Positions 10,892 through 21,897 of a stretch of 64,000 nt of DNA are shown one piece after another (within the stretch, counting starts at the first letter, position 1; each line of letters starts with the position of its first letter). The notes beneath the pieces were generated by a model that did not search any database, was not told where the DNA came from, and was given only the letters and a program-made list of their open reading frames with translations. This stretch comes from Colocasia esculenta (Eukaryota; Streptophyta; Magnoliopsida; Alismatales; Araceae): the NCBI GenBank assembly GCA_014218235.1, contig CM024766.1, positions 21,425,346 through 21,489,345 of the forward strand. Direction: 5' to 3'. Both the position numbers and the translations under genes were made by a program.

Positions 10892-12344
10892 TGTTGAGTT
10901 GCGCTTATTTGATCATTGCTTTGATTTGTTTTTGATGATGACACAATCATGGTCATTCATGTTAAGATGCTCTTAATTATGACACAACTATTTTTGATGA
11001 TGACATATGTGTGGTGTTGATCATGAATTGATGTTTGTAACATGATAGACAAGAAAGAAATGCTCAAGTAAAAACAATGCTTCTATGACTATCCATCTAT
11101 TCGTTATATCTTACTTGAAATGTTATTTCATGTAGGTGTGAATGAACATTAAAAAAAAGCAACCAAATCCAAGTGCAAAAGTCTAGAAAGACAAATCAAG
11201 TACTTACCTGTCGACACCCAAGATGTCACCTATCAACAACTAGACAATCCAAAAACAGACAAGCTACTGGAAGCATAATTGGAGCAGTAGCTATCGACAG
11301 ATGAAGTGCACCTGTCGACAGATGAAGGCTACTTGTCGACAGCCAGGGGTCGCCTGTCGACAGCCCCAGTGTTTCAAGAACCTACATGGTTCTGGAAACC
11401 AGATCTGAGTAGTAGCTGTCGACAGCCATGAAGTGCCTGTCGACAGACAAAGAGAAAGTCAGATCTGATGGTCAGGATATGATCTGTATTGGGGTGATCC
11501 CTTAAGCACGACTCTCCATACTTGGACACCCTTATATGTACATCCTATGGAGGTATTTTTGCAGCAAGAAGCCACCATATCAAAACCCTAAGCAAAACCC
11601 AAGAGAAGAGCTTCTTCCTGCTGCTCTACTTCAACCCTCCGTCCAGAGAAAAGAAGATCCATCTTCCGAACGGAGTTGAAGTTGGTTCGTCCGTGGTTCA
11701 AACTTCTACGACATCTGATATTCATCAAGTTGAAGCTTAGAGATATTTTGGACGACCAGAAAGAATAGTGCTACAACAGGATTTGCTTCTACATCTCAAA
11801 ACTCTTCTCTTTCAATACTTTTCCTATATCTATGTGTCTGTACTGATTGGAGATCAGTATATGGCGTTTGTGGAAGTGTGTGGTTTGTGATCTGTACAAG
11901 GGTTGTGTATAGATCACAGTGTGTGGTGTGTTGGTCAAATCAAGGCTAGAGGATCTGATCTATTGTGGACTTGATCTAGCGTGTGTGTATGTGGTTGAGC
12001 CGTTGTGCTCGTATGTGTGTTGTACTCAGTTCTTGAGTAGTGTGTGCCTCACTGAGTGAGGGGTGGACGTAGGAGTCACGTAGTGTGATTTCCGAAACAC
12101 CTAAAAAATCTCTTGTGCACTGTGGTTTTATTTGTGGTTTGCATTCTGTTGCACTAGATGCATGCATAGGGATTTCGTCTACACACTAACTGTTAGTTTG
12201 CTCACACACATTACATCAGATCAGAGGGGTTTTAATTGAGTAGATCTTTTAATCCGAAGTGATTTTTAAATTGCTTAAGTTTCCACAGCAAATATATTCA
12301 ACCCCCCCTTCTAGCATTGCCATCACCGAATATCCGATCCTAAC
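10892..12344 (+). repeat. Element A 3' LTR
   Basis: Begins TGTTGAGTTGCGC and ends CCGATCCTAAC, colinear with the 5' LTR. Motif array: near or perfect CTGTCGACAG at 11291, 11312, 11333, 11354, 11416 and 11437 (steps 21, 21, 21, 62, 21), so both LTRs keep the spacing despite different point mutations. Confidence 0.88.
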
Positions 12345-12692
12345 TACACAACGATCTCCACAAATGTAGCTACTCGTCACGGTCGGAGTCACTCCTCACT
12401 ATATCCTCCTCAAGAACGAGGACACATGTCTCACCTTTATGTCAAAGCAAGTATGAGTCTTCCAAAAAGAAAGACTCAGCAAGCAATCTAAAGGTAACGT
12501 CCTTAAACATATCACACACATGTTATGCTCAAACAACAAGGGAATCACATGGTACATGCTTCATGTTAATTAAACAATATACATGAATAACCTACACATG
12601 CTTTCTACACATAATATATAACATGATTCATGTTGCTAAACTCAATTCACATCATTCATATTTCCAAACAATTAGATCATGAAAATTAACAC
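12345..12692 (-). repeat. Tekay-type LTR fragment 2, right part
   Basis: Continues 4631-4921 with the ...CTCGTCACGGTCGGAGTCACTC and GACTCAGCAAGCAA blocks also found at about 19415-19510 in Ty3-1. It ends where the LTR of element D begins. Confidence 0.65.
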
Positions 12693-14223
12693 TGATGATC
12701 AGTCCATCTACATATAAAATTTATCATGAATTATATTTGTAATTTTTGGTGATTAACAAAACCTTGAAAAATACCTTCTAACAATTGGTTCTAAAGATTA
12801 TCCACAAAAAAAAAAAATCTAAAAAATGTGTATGTTATCTTCACACTGTTGTAAGTTCAAATGCATATGTTTTGTCTAAGTACACAATGATTCCTTTATA
12901 GAAACAACAATTCGATCGCCATAACGATTCTATAAGTCACTTAAAATAACAATTTTGGTCTCCCAACCATTTCATAAGTGAAATAACAATTTCATAAGTA
13001 AAAGAACAATTTGATCGCAACAACGATTTGCTTTCACTTAAAGAAGGATTTGATCGCAACAACCATTTGCTTTCACTTAAAGAACGATTTGATTGCAACA
13101 ACGATTTGCTTTCACTTAAAGAACAATTTGATCGCAACAACGATTTGCCTACTTAAACAACGATTTCTTCATGAAAACAATGATTTCATGATCGATTTTA
13201 CTTAAACAACGATTTCTTCATGAAAACAATGATTTCATGATCGATTTTACTTAAACAACGATTTCTTCATGAAAACAATGATTTCATGATCGATTTCACT
13301 TAAACAACGATTCCCTTTTCGATTTCATTAACACAACGATTTCAACATTGAAACAACAATTTCATTATATTATTACATGGATTATGTTCACATCTACTTT
13401 GTTTCAACATGGATTACATTCTCACATGATTGTATCATCAATTTGATATCAATATCATTTCTATACAAAATGTTCTTCTCTTTCAAGTAAATTTATAAAG
13501 CTCTTGAACAGTCTTGCTTTATCTTCTTATTTAAGAATCATTCCTTATAATATTTAAAAATGCATATGCTTAAGACTCTGTGGATTTCAAAAACCTTCCC
13601 GTGCATCATATTGTATCCTAATGATCATGATCATTTATTGTGGTAGTACATTATTTCTACACAATATATCCTTGCTTACTTCACGTGTCACATAAAGTCT
13701 TACTTTGTGTGATGTCAGAATAACCTTTCCTTCTTGGTATATCTTCATACTTCACGACTACTAATGTTGACTGACAATTTAGATAAAGAGAAGTTGTCTA
13801 GGTGTCAACATTTATTGTATGCGGGATTTTTGTAGTAAAGCACGTCAAAGATGGATCTGTCAACCTGTCAAAAGGATAGAAGATTCAGACAATCTTTCCT
13901 TGAAGGTGTAAGGATCAATCCAAGCATTAATGGCTACAGGCTCACCTACTCCATGCTTCAGACCAGTCTCTCCAACGTGCATGAAGCTGTGAGACAACGT
14001 ACATTTCAACAGCTACTACGACGATCAAAATATTTCGTAGAAGATAAATAGAAGACTGGTGACTCCATGGAAGAAAGTTAGATCGTTTGAACTCTTGAAT
14101 ATTCGAAAAGCTTGAAGCTCCAGTCACCTGAGAAAACGACGAGCCAGCTCGTCCATTCAGACCTTCAAAAGCACTTAGCTCTCAGGATCTCATTCCATTC
14201 CTTTTGAGAGCTAGCGTAGGTCG
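12693..14223 (+). repeat. Element D 5' LTR, left part, with ACGATTTG array
   Basis: Opens with TGATGATCAG and a TTTTTGGTGATTAACAAAACC segment shared (inverted) with 57880-57948. From about 12905 to 13360 it carries many copies of AACGATTTG, the complement of the AAATCGTT motif of elements C and E. Neighbouring copies are about 22 and 17 bp apart. The LTR is interrupted by element C at 14224. Confidence 0.7.
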
Positions 14224-15163
14224 TGTTGGCCCTTTCGATACGGTAGCAAGGTAACCTAAAGGAGGGGGTGAATAGGTTTTTCTGCAATCTGAAATCAAAA
14301 CGTGAACACTTAAAAGTTTGGTTAGTGTTAGTGTGATGAAGAGTGGCAGTGCTGAAGCAAAAGAACAATCACATAAAAAGACACAATCGTTGTTCACTTA
14401 CAAGTAATTCGTTGCATGTTTATTAACAAATCGATGTGAAAGACAAGTCATTATGATCATTGAAAAAATCGTTATGAGCATGACTTATGAAATCGTTATG
14501 TGAAGAGTCGTTGCTCATTTGTAAATAAATCGTTGTGAGAGCAAATCGTTGTCTCACTTAAGAAATCGATGTGATCACTTATGAAATCGTTATGCAAGGA
14601 AGTCGTTGTGATCACCTGAAGAAATCGATGTGATCACTTATGAAATCGTTATGAGACTCAAATCGATGTGATCACTTATGAAATCGTTATGAGAACGAAA
14701 TCGATATGAGGGAAAATCATTGTGGCTATAAAAGGAATCGTTCTGAGATCGATTTCTTAACAAATCGTTATGAGACCCAAATCGATGTGAAACTTATCAA
14801 ATCGTTATGGGAACGAAATCGATATGAGGGCAAATCGTTGTGGCTATAAAAGGAATCGTTCTGAGATCGATTTCTTAACAAATCGTTATGGCCACTTAGC
14901 GAAGTCGTTGTAGCGCTTTTCGAAAACAAAACAATTAAAAAAAATCGTTGTAGCGCTTATTAGTTTTGGCACTTAAACTGAAATCGATGTATATTGATTA
15001 AACTTCGATTTTATCATTTTAGTGCGCCATATTGCATCAATGTGAGACTCAGGATTTTGCTATGAGATCGATGCGACACAGATGAAACAAAATACTCAAT
15101 TTAAGTTACATCATAAATTTTATTATCACCAAAATATAAGAACAAATAGAAAGTGGTTCAACA
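14224..15163 (-). repeat. Element C 3' LTR (shortened)
   Basis: 940 bp, from TGTTGGCCC to GGTTCAACA as written on the plus strand. It is colinear with the 5' LTR but lacks the segment equivalent to about 17562-18539. It carries a long array of AATCG(T/A)T-type motifs from about 14388 to 15060, for example at 14646, 14663, 14684, 14701, 14717 and 14738 (steps 17, 21, 17, 16, 21). Confidence 0.85.
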
Positions 15164-15177
15164 ATCTCCCCCTTTTT
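15164..15177 (-). promoter_or_regulatory. Polypurine tract of element C
   Basis: Reads AAAAAGGGGGAGAT on the minus strand, directly before the LTR. Further similar tracts lie at about 15255, 15307 and 15370. Confidence 0.85.
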
Positions 15178-15561
15178 GGTGATGACAAAATTTATGAGAA
15201 TTTTCTGACAAGAATATATATAAAGCATAGAGATTTCAGAAAATTCATACAAACTCTCCCCCTTTTTGTCACTAACCAAAAAGGAAGGATCTTACCATGG
15301 ATTTCTCTCCCCCTTTGAGAGAATTTCTTACCATTGAGGGTTCAACAATAATAGTTGATAAGGAATGACTCCCCCTTAATCTGTGCTCCCCCTGAGCATG
15401 AGACTCCACCTGAATGAAACTTGCAAATAATTGTTAGTAATAAAGACCAATTCAATTTTGTGACTACTCTTTCTTTAGATGTGATTTGAATGAAGAGTCT
15501 GCAGTCACTCCTGCCTTGAGCATCCTTGGTTTTTGATGCTCCATGGCTAACCTGCAAAAAA

Positions 15562-17334
15562 TTACTCAAAGGTAGGTACCCAAATCCTTTTGGGTCCTTG
15601 ATGGTTAGATGCATGAAAATATCCTTTAGGGATCCAAACTAAATGCCTTGTTGTGCAGGTGTTTACAGTGTGTCCTAGTTTATTGCAATGAGAACAACAA
15701 TGAATATAGATTGTTTTGTTGTTCTTATTTTCTTTGTGCTGAGTTTTTAGAACGAGATTTTTGTAACCTTTTTCTTTTACAGGGGCCTTTTTCTGGGGCA
15801 TCTTGGTTTCTTTTACAAAATTTGGTAGGGGATATTTTTCTAGAATTATAGCTTGTTTTCCTTTTTCTGGAGGTATGTATCTAAGTCCTTATTTGTTATT
15901 TCTAGATTTTGACCCTTTTAGACATAGAGCTAAAGAAGTTTTTCCTTTCGTTAATTTTCTAACCGATTCTTTTAGGTAGAGATTTTCTTCAGTTAAAGTT
16001 TTTAATTTTTCTTCTAACTCTAACTTTTCATTGTCCTTATTTATTAAATTTTCATTCAAAAGATAAATATTATATTTATTGTCCTTTAATTGTTTTTCTA
16101 GTTGCTCTAGTTCGGATTTAAGATCAGAATTAGTGTTTTCTAAGCAAATAGTGTTGTTTTTCAGACTCTTTAATTCTTGTACAACCCCTTTATGTTTTTT
16201 ATACAGTTCATTGAAGACTTCTTCTAAGTCTTCTGATTCTGACCCTGAATCTGTGCAAGAATTAAAAAATGAGTCAGAATGTACCTCATCTAGTCCCACC
16301 ATGAGGGCTAGATTTACCTGCTCCTTTTCGGAATCTGAGCTCGATGATTCTGAGCTTGTGACCTCATCATTTTCCCAAGCAGCCGCCATGACTTTTCTTT
16401 TAAATTTCTTGTGCTATTTCTTGGGCTTATCAGTTTGACCAATCTTCTTGAGCCTTGGACAGTCTTGTCTCAGATGTCCAGGTTTTCTGCATTCATAGCA
16501 GACTGGTTCTTTCTCCTTTTTCTCTTTTCTTTGGATCCTTCTTGATCCGTTTTTCTTCTTCTTCAAAATCTTCTGAAGTTTGGACAATACTTCATCCATA
16601 TTACAGTCTTCAGAATCTGCATCCTGGGAACTAGAAGAAGAGGTGGAAGGAGCAACTACAACTTTAAGAGTATTAGAACATTTCTTCTTAGATGAGCTTT
16701 CAGATAATCGCTCCATATTTATTTCATGTGCCATGAGAGACCCTATTAAATTATCAATTGATAATTTAGTTAAATCATGGGCCTCTTCAATAGCAGTTAC
16801 CTTAGCTGTCCATGAAATAGTTAAGGACCTAAGTATTTTTCTAACGGTTTCTTCATTAGAAAGAATTTTTCCAAGAGAATTTAAACCTACTACTATACTT
16901 GAAAATCTATTATACATATTAGTAATGTTTTCATTTGGAATCATTTTAAATTGCTCATATTGAGAGACAAGAATATCTATCCTAGTTTGTTTTACTTTAT
17001 CTGTTCCTTCATAGGTTATCTGCAATTTATCTCATATTTCTTTAGCAGATTTACATGCAGAAACTCTACTGAACTCTCTTTTAGATAGAGCACAACATAG
17101 ATAGTTTTTAGCCTTAAAGTTTAGAGATAGCTTACTCTTATCAGCTGCTGTAATGGCAGTAGTGCCTTCAGTTGGAACAATAATGAAATCACCTACCTCT
17201 ATTACCTGCTACAAATCAAAGTCTGTGCCTCGAATGAAGCATTCCATCCCCATCTTCCAATATTGGGAGTCCTCTCCATCAAAGAATGGAGGTCTGGTGA
17301 CTGATTGGCCTTCAGCATATCCTTGAGCTGCCAT
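15562..17334 (-). pseudogene. Copia gag of element C
   Basis: Starts MAAQGYAEGQSVTRPPFFDG at 17334, with the W.....M.FI start of the DUF4219/UBN2 gag region. A stop follows at about 17209. UBN2-like sequence continues (CCALSKREF, ITYEGTDKVKQTRIDIL, MYNRFSSIVVGLNSLG), then a CCHC knuckle CYECRKPGHLRQDC (about 16460-16500), an acidic stretch, and a long Leu/Lys/Glu coiled coil (about 16250-15900). After another break comes a second knuckle CSHCNKLGHTVNTC and the GPKRIWVP junction motif at about 15570. At least three in-frame breaks make it non-coding today. No pol lies between this and the PPT. Confidence 0.8.
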
Positions 17335-17382
17335 GGATCTTTGCTCTATGATCGTTGGATCTTCTTGGATGTTCAGAGACCC

Positions 17383-17396
17383 GCTCTGATACCACT
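17383..17396 (-). promoter_or_regulatory. Primer-binding site of element C
   Basis: AGTGGTATCAGAGC on the minus strand, directly after the LTR end. It includes a perfect initiator-Met tRNA match. Confidence 0.9.
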
Positions 17397-19062
17397 TGTT
17401 GGCCCTTTCGGTACGGCAGCAAGGTAACCTAAAGGGGGGGGGGGGTGAATAGGTTTTTCTGCAATCTGAAATCAAAACGTGAACACTTAAAAGTTTGGTT
17501 AGTTTTAGTGTGATGAAGAGTGGCAGTGCGGAAGCAAAAGAACAATCACACAAAAGGACACTGGAGATTTATCCTGGTTCGGCCCTTCCCACATGGATGT
17601 CCTACGTCCAGTCCCCAAGCAAACTCTTGAGATTTCACTAACCGAAGGTACAGTCCCCTTCAAGCACAATACAACACCCTGGATACCCCACCAGGTCTTC
17701 TTCTCTTTCCCGGGCAAGAAGGCAGCCCACTTCTTTTCTAGGCTCAGAAGCAAACCTACTTCTTTTACAGGTTCAGAAGTAAACCTCCTGGAACAAACCC
17801 CAGTGCGGTTCTGCTAGACTTAAACCCCCAGCTAGGTCCTGTTGGTACAAACCCCAACACGGTTCTGCTAGACACTAACCTCCAGCTAGGTTACACACTG
17901 TATACAGTCCTACAGCTGGACAGAAATCTTTCTTAGAAAAGAAAGATCAGACTGAAAGCTATTACAAGATGAACACTCAAGACTTAGCTCACAGTCACAG
18001 ACTCTCCCCCAAGATTACAATGAGCACAGGGAGAATGGAAGAGAAGAAGGCTTGAAGGCGATGAAGACTTCTGCTTTGAAAGCTTCTGTAGATTTTTGGC
18101 TCGAGCTCTTCTCTCTTTCTCTGAGTGCTTGTGGTGTGAAGGGTCTTCTCACAGTTGTACACTCCTTGAAGGATTTTCAGGAAGGCTCTCTTTTTTCTTC
18201 TGCTAAGCTTCTTCTTTTATATGAGCAATTTGAATGGATCCGTTGAAGAGATCCGTTGGATTTCTAGCCATTGCTCATCTCCTCTTCATTTGTCTTAATC
18301 AGACTCTGATGGTCTTCGAGGTCTGTACACATAGAAGAAAGTGTTAGCATAAAAGAGTGTTTATGATAAACGATGCATAGTACTGTGCTTCTGCTAACAT
18401 ACTGAAAATAGTAGGTCAAATCTTTTTCTGACAAGATTATGCATGCAGCTTTTTCTGTCAGACAATATTTGACTTTTCAATGAGCACCAAAAACACTTTC
18501 AAAGTATTCAAGAGAAATCTATGTGATTATGACTTACATAATCGTTGTTCACTTACAAGTAAATCGTTGCAAGTTTATGAACAAATCGATGTGAAAGACA
18601 AGTCGTTATGATCATTGAAGAAATCGTTATGAGCATGACTTATGAAATTGTTATGTGAAGAGTCATTGCTTATTTATAAATAAATCGTTATGAGAGCAAA
18701 TCGTTGTCTCACTTAAGTAATCGATGTGATCACTTATGAAATCGTTATGCAAGGAAGTCGTTGTGATCACCTGAAGAAATCGATGTGATCACTTATGAAA
18801 TCGTTATGCAAGGAAGTCGTTGTGATCACCTGAAGAAATCGATGTGATCACTTATGAAATCGTTATGAGACTCAAATCGATGTGATCACTTATGAAATCG
18901 TTATGAGAACGAAATCGATATGAGGGCAAATCGTTGTGGCTATAAAAGGAATCGTTCTGAGATCGATTTCTTAACAAATCGTTATGAGACCCAAATCGAT
19001 GTGAAACTTATCAAATCGTTATGAGAACGAAATCGATATGAGGGCAAATCGTTGAGGCTATA
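17397..19062 (-). repeat. Element C 5' LTR, main part
   Basis: Holds the LTR 3' end (TGTTGGCCC on plus), a 12-G run at about 17439, and a segment at 17562-18539 absent from the 3' LTR. That segment contains the GGACGTAGG...CCGAACCAGG block (minus strand) shared with other copia LTRs. The AATCGTT/AATCGATG array spans 18540-19058. Interrupted at 19063 by Ty3-1. Confidence 0.85.
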
Positions 19063-21852
19063 TGTGACGGCCCTCGTTACACCGGTACGGTTATACCAAC
19101 CCACGTCGGTATAGCGAGAGTCCTGCCACAGTGGGACATTTACCCAACGATACAAACAGCTGAGATACACGCGAATATACAACAGAGTAGCGGATGTAAA
19201 AGAGAACTATCTCCATTCATTCATCATCCACATTAAACATACATGCAGTTTACAATTTTGCAAAAAGGAACTAAAAATCCACATGATTTAAATTGCTGAA
19301 ATTAAATACAAATGTCCACATAATACATCCTTTCATGATAATTCTAGTACAATGTTCAAGTACATACTAAGGAACACACAAATCACAAGGAAACTCCAAC
19401 TAGCTAGTCTCCGCGCTCGGAGTCCGTCTCCACCGTCTCCTCCAATGGTGCCGTGTCACCAACTATACCTGTACGCCGAAGCAAGGAGTGAGTCCAGGGA
19501 CTCAGCAAGCAACACTATTCATGATATACACGTACAAGTCCTAGTGGTTTCTACATGCACATTTACAATTTGCAACACATAGCATGCTAGTGAATTCAAG
19601 TTTTCAACCTGTCATGAAAGTTCTACAATTTTATACACAACTCATGCTTTCATATTTTTAAAATAAAATCCACCTATCACATGGTCTCTATTCAATTTAC
19701 TCATGAACTTTAATCTTTTAAAGAATCAAACATAAGAGCTATCAACATGAACAATTTACATGCATGAAAGGGGAACACAATTTGCATGGATTCCCCATGT
19801 TCTTAAATACATACACAACCTTTTCTCATGCTTTAGATTGCTGATTTCACATGATTCAATGGCCATAAAACTACACATGAAAGCTACAACGTTGCTTTAA
19901 ACATATCATATGAACAATCCATCATGCTATTTGCACACATATTCATTAGTTGTCCCTACCATGGATTCTAAACATTTTGCACACATAAACATGAGAATAA
20001 TAACATGCATTTTCTGAATTCACATGGTTTCAGATTTAGTCTCACATGGGTTTCAATGACACATTTACACATCTAGAATTTCACATTTTCCTTTACACTA
20101 ATTTCCTCTTTTCACATGGTTACACTTTACACGTACACATTCACATTGTCACTTACACATTTACACATGGTCACATACACATTTCACATTACACTTTACA
20201 CATATTTAGGTGCCGTGACACATAGTCTAAACCACCAAAGAAGGACATATACACATCACATTACACATAGACGCCATCTAGGCAATACAATGGCGACTCT
20301 TGGACTTCGCAGACTGGGAGAACAAGTCTCCACCCTAACCAGTGGTACTTGTCCACCTCCAGGATTTCCCCCTAATGCCCTTAGGGTCACTTAACACAAT
20401 GAACTTTCTCAGGGGGACTTTTCCCTGATACGGCTCCACTGCCTTCTCGGAAGCAGTATCACATTGGCACAGTTACACATTTACACATTTACCGTTTTAC
20501 ACTTAGTTTTACACATAACACTTCACCTCATTCACTTTCTCACTCACATGAACACCTCTGTTTTTCCTAACATGGTACTACAGAATTTCAAGGTTTTAAC
20601 ACACAGTAAACACACTAATCATGCTGGGTTTAAACCAAATCTAATCACATTACGATCATATGCACGAATTATCACATTTCACAAGCAAAACACATAACTT
20701 TTTATTTATTGATCCAAAAGACCTGAAATTTTAACCACTTGCTGTTTCGGGTTCATGATCACACTCCCAAATTTTCAGATTTTTCTGATTTACATAGAAT
20801 TTACAGAAAATAAAACGCCTAATTAGCATGCTATTAACAACTTAAGTTAACATGGGTCTAACACATTTTGCAATTTAGCCACTTGCTGTTTAAACATAAG
20901 TTATTTACATATGCATGAATTGAGGATACAAAATTACCCTAATTCATACATCTATGAATTGAACCCTACAACCCATTCTTGCATGCTTTTATTTTACCGA
21001 ACTAAATTTATTTGCAAATTACTCAAGCATGGATAACTTACTAAAATTTGCAAACACATATGCTGACCCACTGATCTTCATGATTAGACCAAAACCAAGG
21101 CATTCATACTAATTCAAATCATGGTCAAGAAAGTGCAAGATTATTTATAAGTCATGCTCACAATTTTAAAAGATACCATTATGCCACATTCACCATCACA
21201 CCACATTCATCCACACACCACAATGCACAATATACATAGAGTATAAGGTTTACCATATATCCTCATCGCATAAAACATACCGAAATTAATGTATAAGAGG
21301 GACAGAACAACTCACTGTTCTGTCCAGAAGAACTCGACGGCGGTCTCTGGCCACTGACTCAGGGTCAGCGGCATGGTCGATGGACGCCAAGAAGGAACTG
21401 GGCGTCCACAGACCTTGCCGTCGAATCAGGTCTGTGCAGAAACACAGACCCGAGCTCTAAACTTGGGTGAATTGGAGGGTCTAGGACTCGAGGAAAATTC
21501 CATAAAAATAACAAAACCCACCTAGACTCATACGGGGACGCCGGGGTGAGTGTTGGCGTCCATGTCTGGACGCTGACACCACCTAAACGGCCTGGGCTTG
21601 ACGCCAAGGTGCATTCGGCCAGAACCCTAAATTATGCAGAAAACCATGCATACCAAGCTTATATACATGCAATATGTACATGGTATTGTATCCATACTAT
21701 TATCACGCAATACATACATTATTTATGTTTAATATAAACATATGCACACGTAATTATACTAATTAATGCGTACGTAAATATGTACATACATACACAAGCA
21801 CAATCTACACACATAGATACGATTAATACGACGGAAATTCGAGGGTCTTACA
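19063..21852 (-). repeat. Ty3-1 3' LTR
   Basis: 2,790 bp, TGTGACGG...TCTTACA on plus. It matches the other LTR closely (three differences seen in the first roughly 290 bp) but lacks a block of about 487 bp present there at about 29252-29738. Short ACACATTTACAC-type repeats occupy about 20040-20220. Confidence 0.93.
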
Positions 21853-21866
21853 CCCTCTCCCCCTTA
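21853..21866 (-). promoter_or_regulatory. Polypurine tract of Ty3-1
   Basis: TTAAGGGGGAGAGGG on the minus strand, directly before the LTR. Confidence 0.85.
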
Positions 21867-21897
21867 AATAAACTTCGTCCTCGAAGTTAGAACGACA

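Larger units (their letters stand above)
4922..12344 (+). mobile_element. Copia element A (SIRE/Maximus-like, gag only)
   Basis: Two LTRs in direct orientation (4922-6382 and 10892-12344) begin TGTTGAGTTG. A primer-binding site follows the first and a polypurine tract precedes the second. The interior holds a decayed gag tail with coiled coil and zinc knuckles, ends its coding at an AGPKQVWVLKP junction motif, and has no protease, integrase, RT or RNase H. The SIRE-like assignment rests on the long coiled-coil gag, the GPK..WV motif and the GTCAT..AAAAAGGGGGAGA tract. The target duplication is probably GACTA (4917-4921), with part of the right copy lost at 12345. It sits inside a Tekay-type LTR. 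Confidence 0.8.

Noticed and set aside
12937..13205. Frames across the motif array translating as repeated SESK/HLKK peptides
   Set aside because: A by-product of the 39-bp motif periodicity within an LTR; both strands give similar frames.
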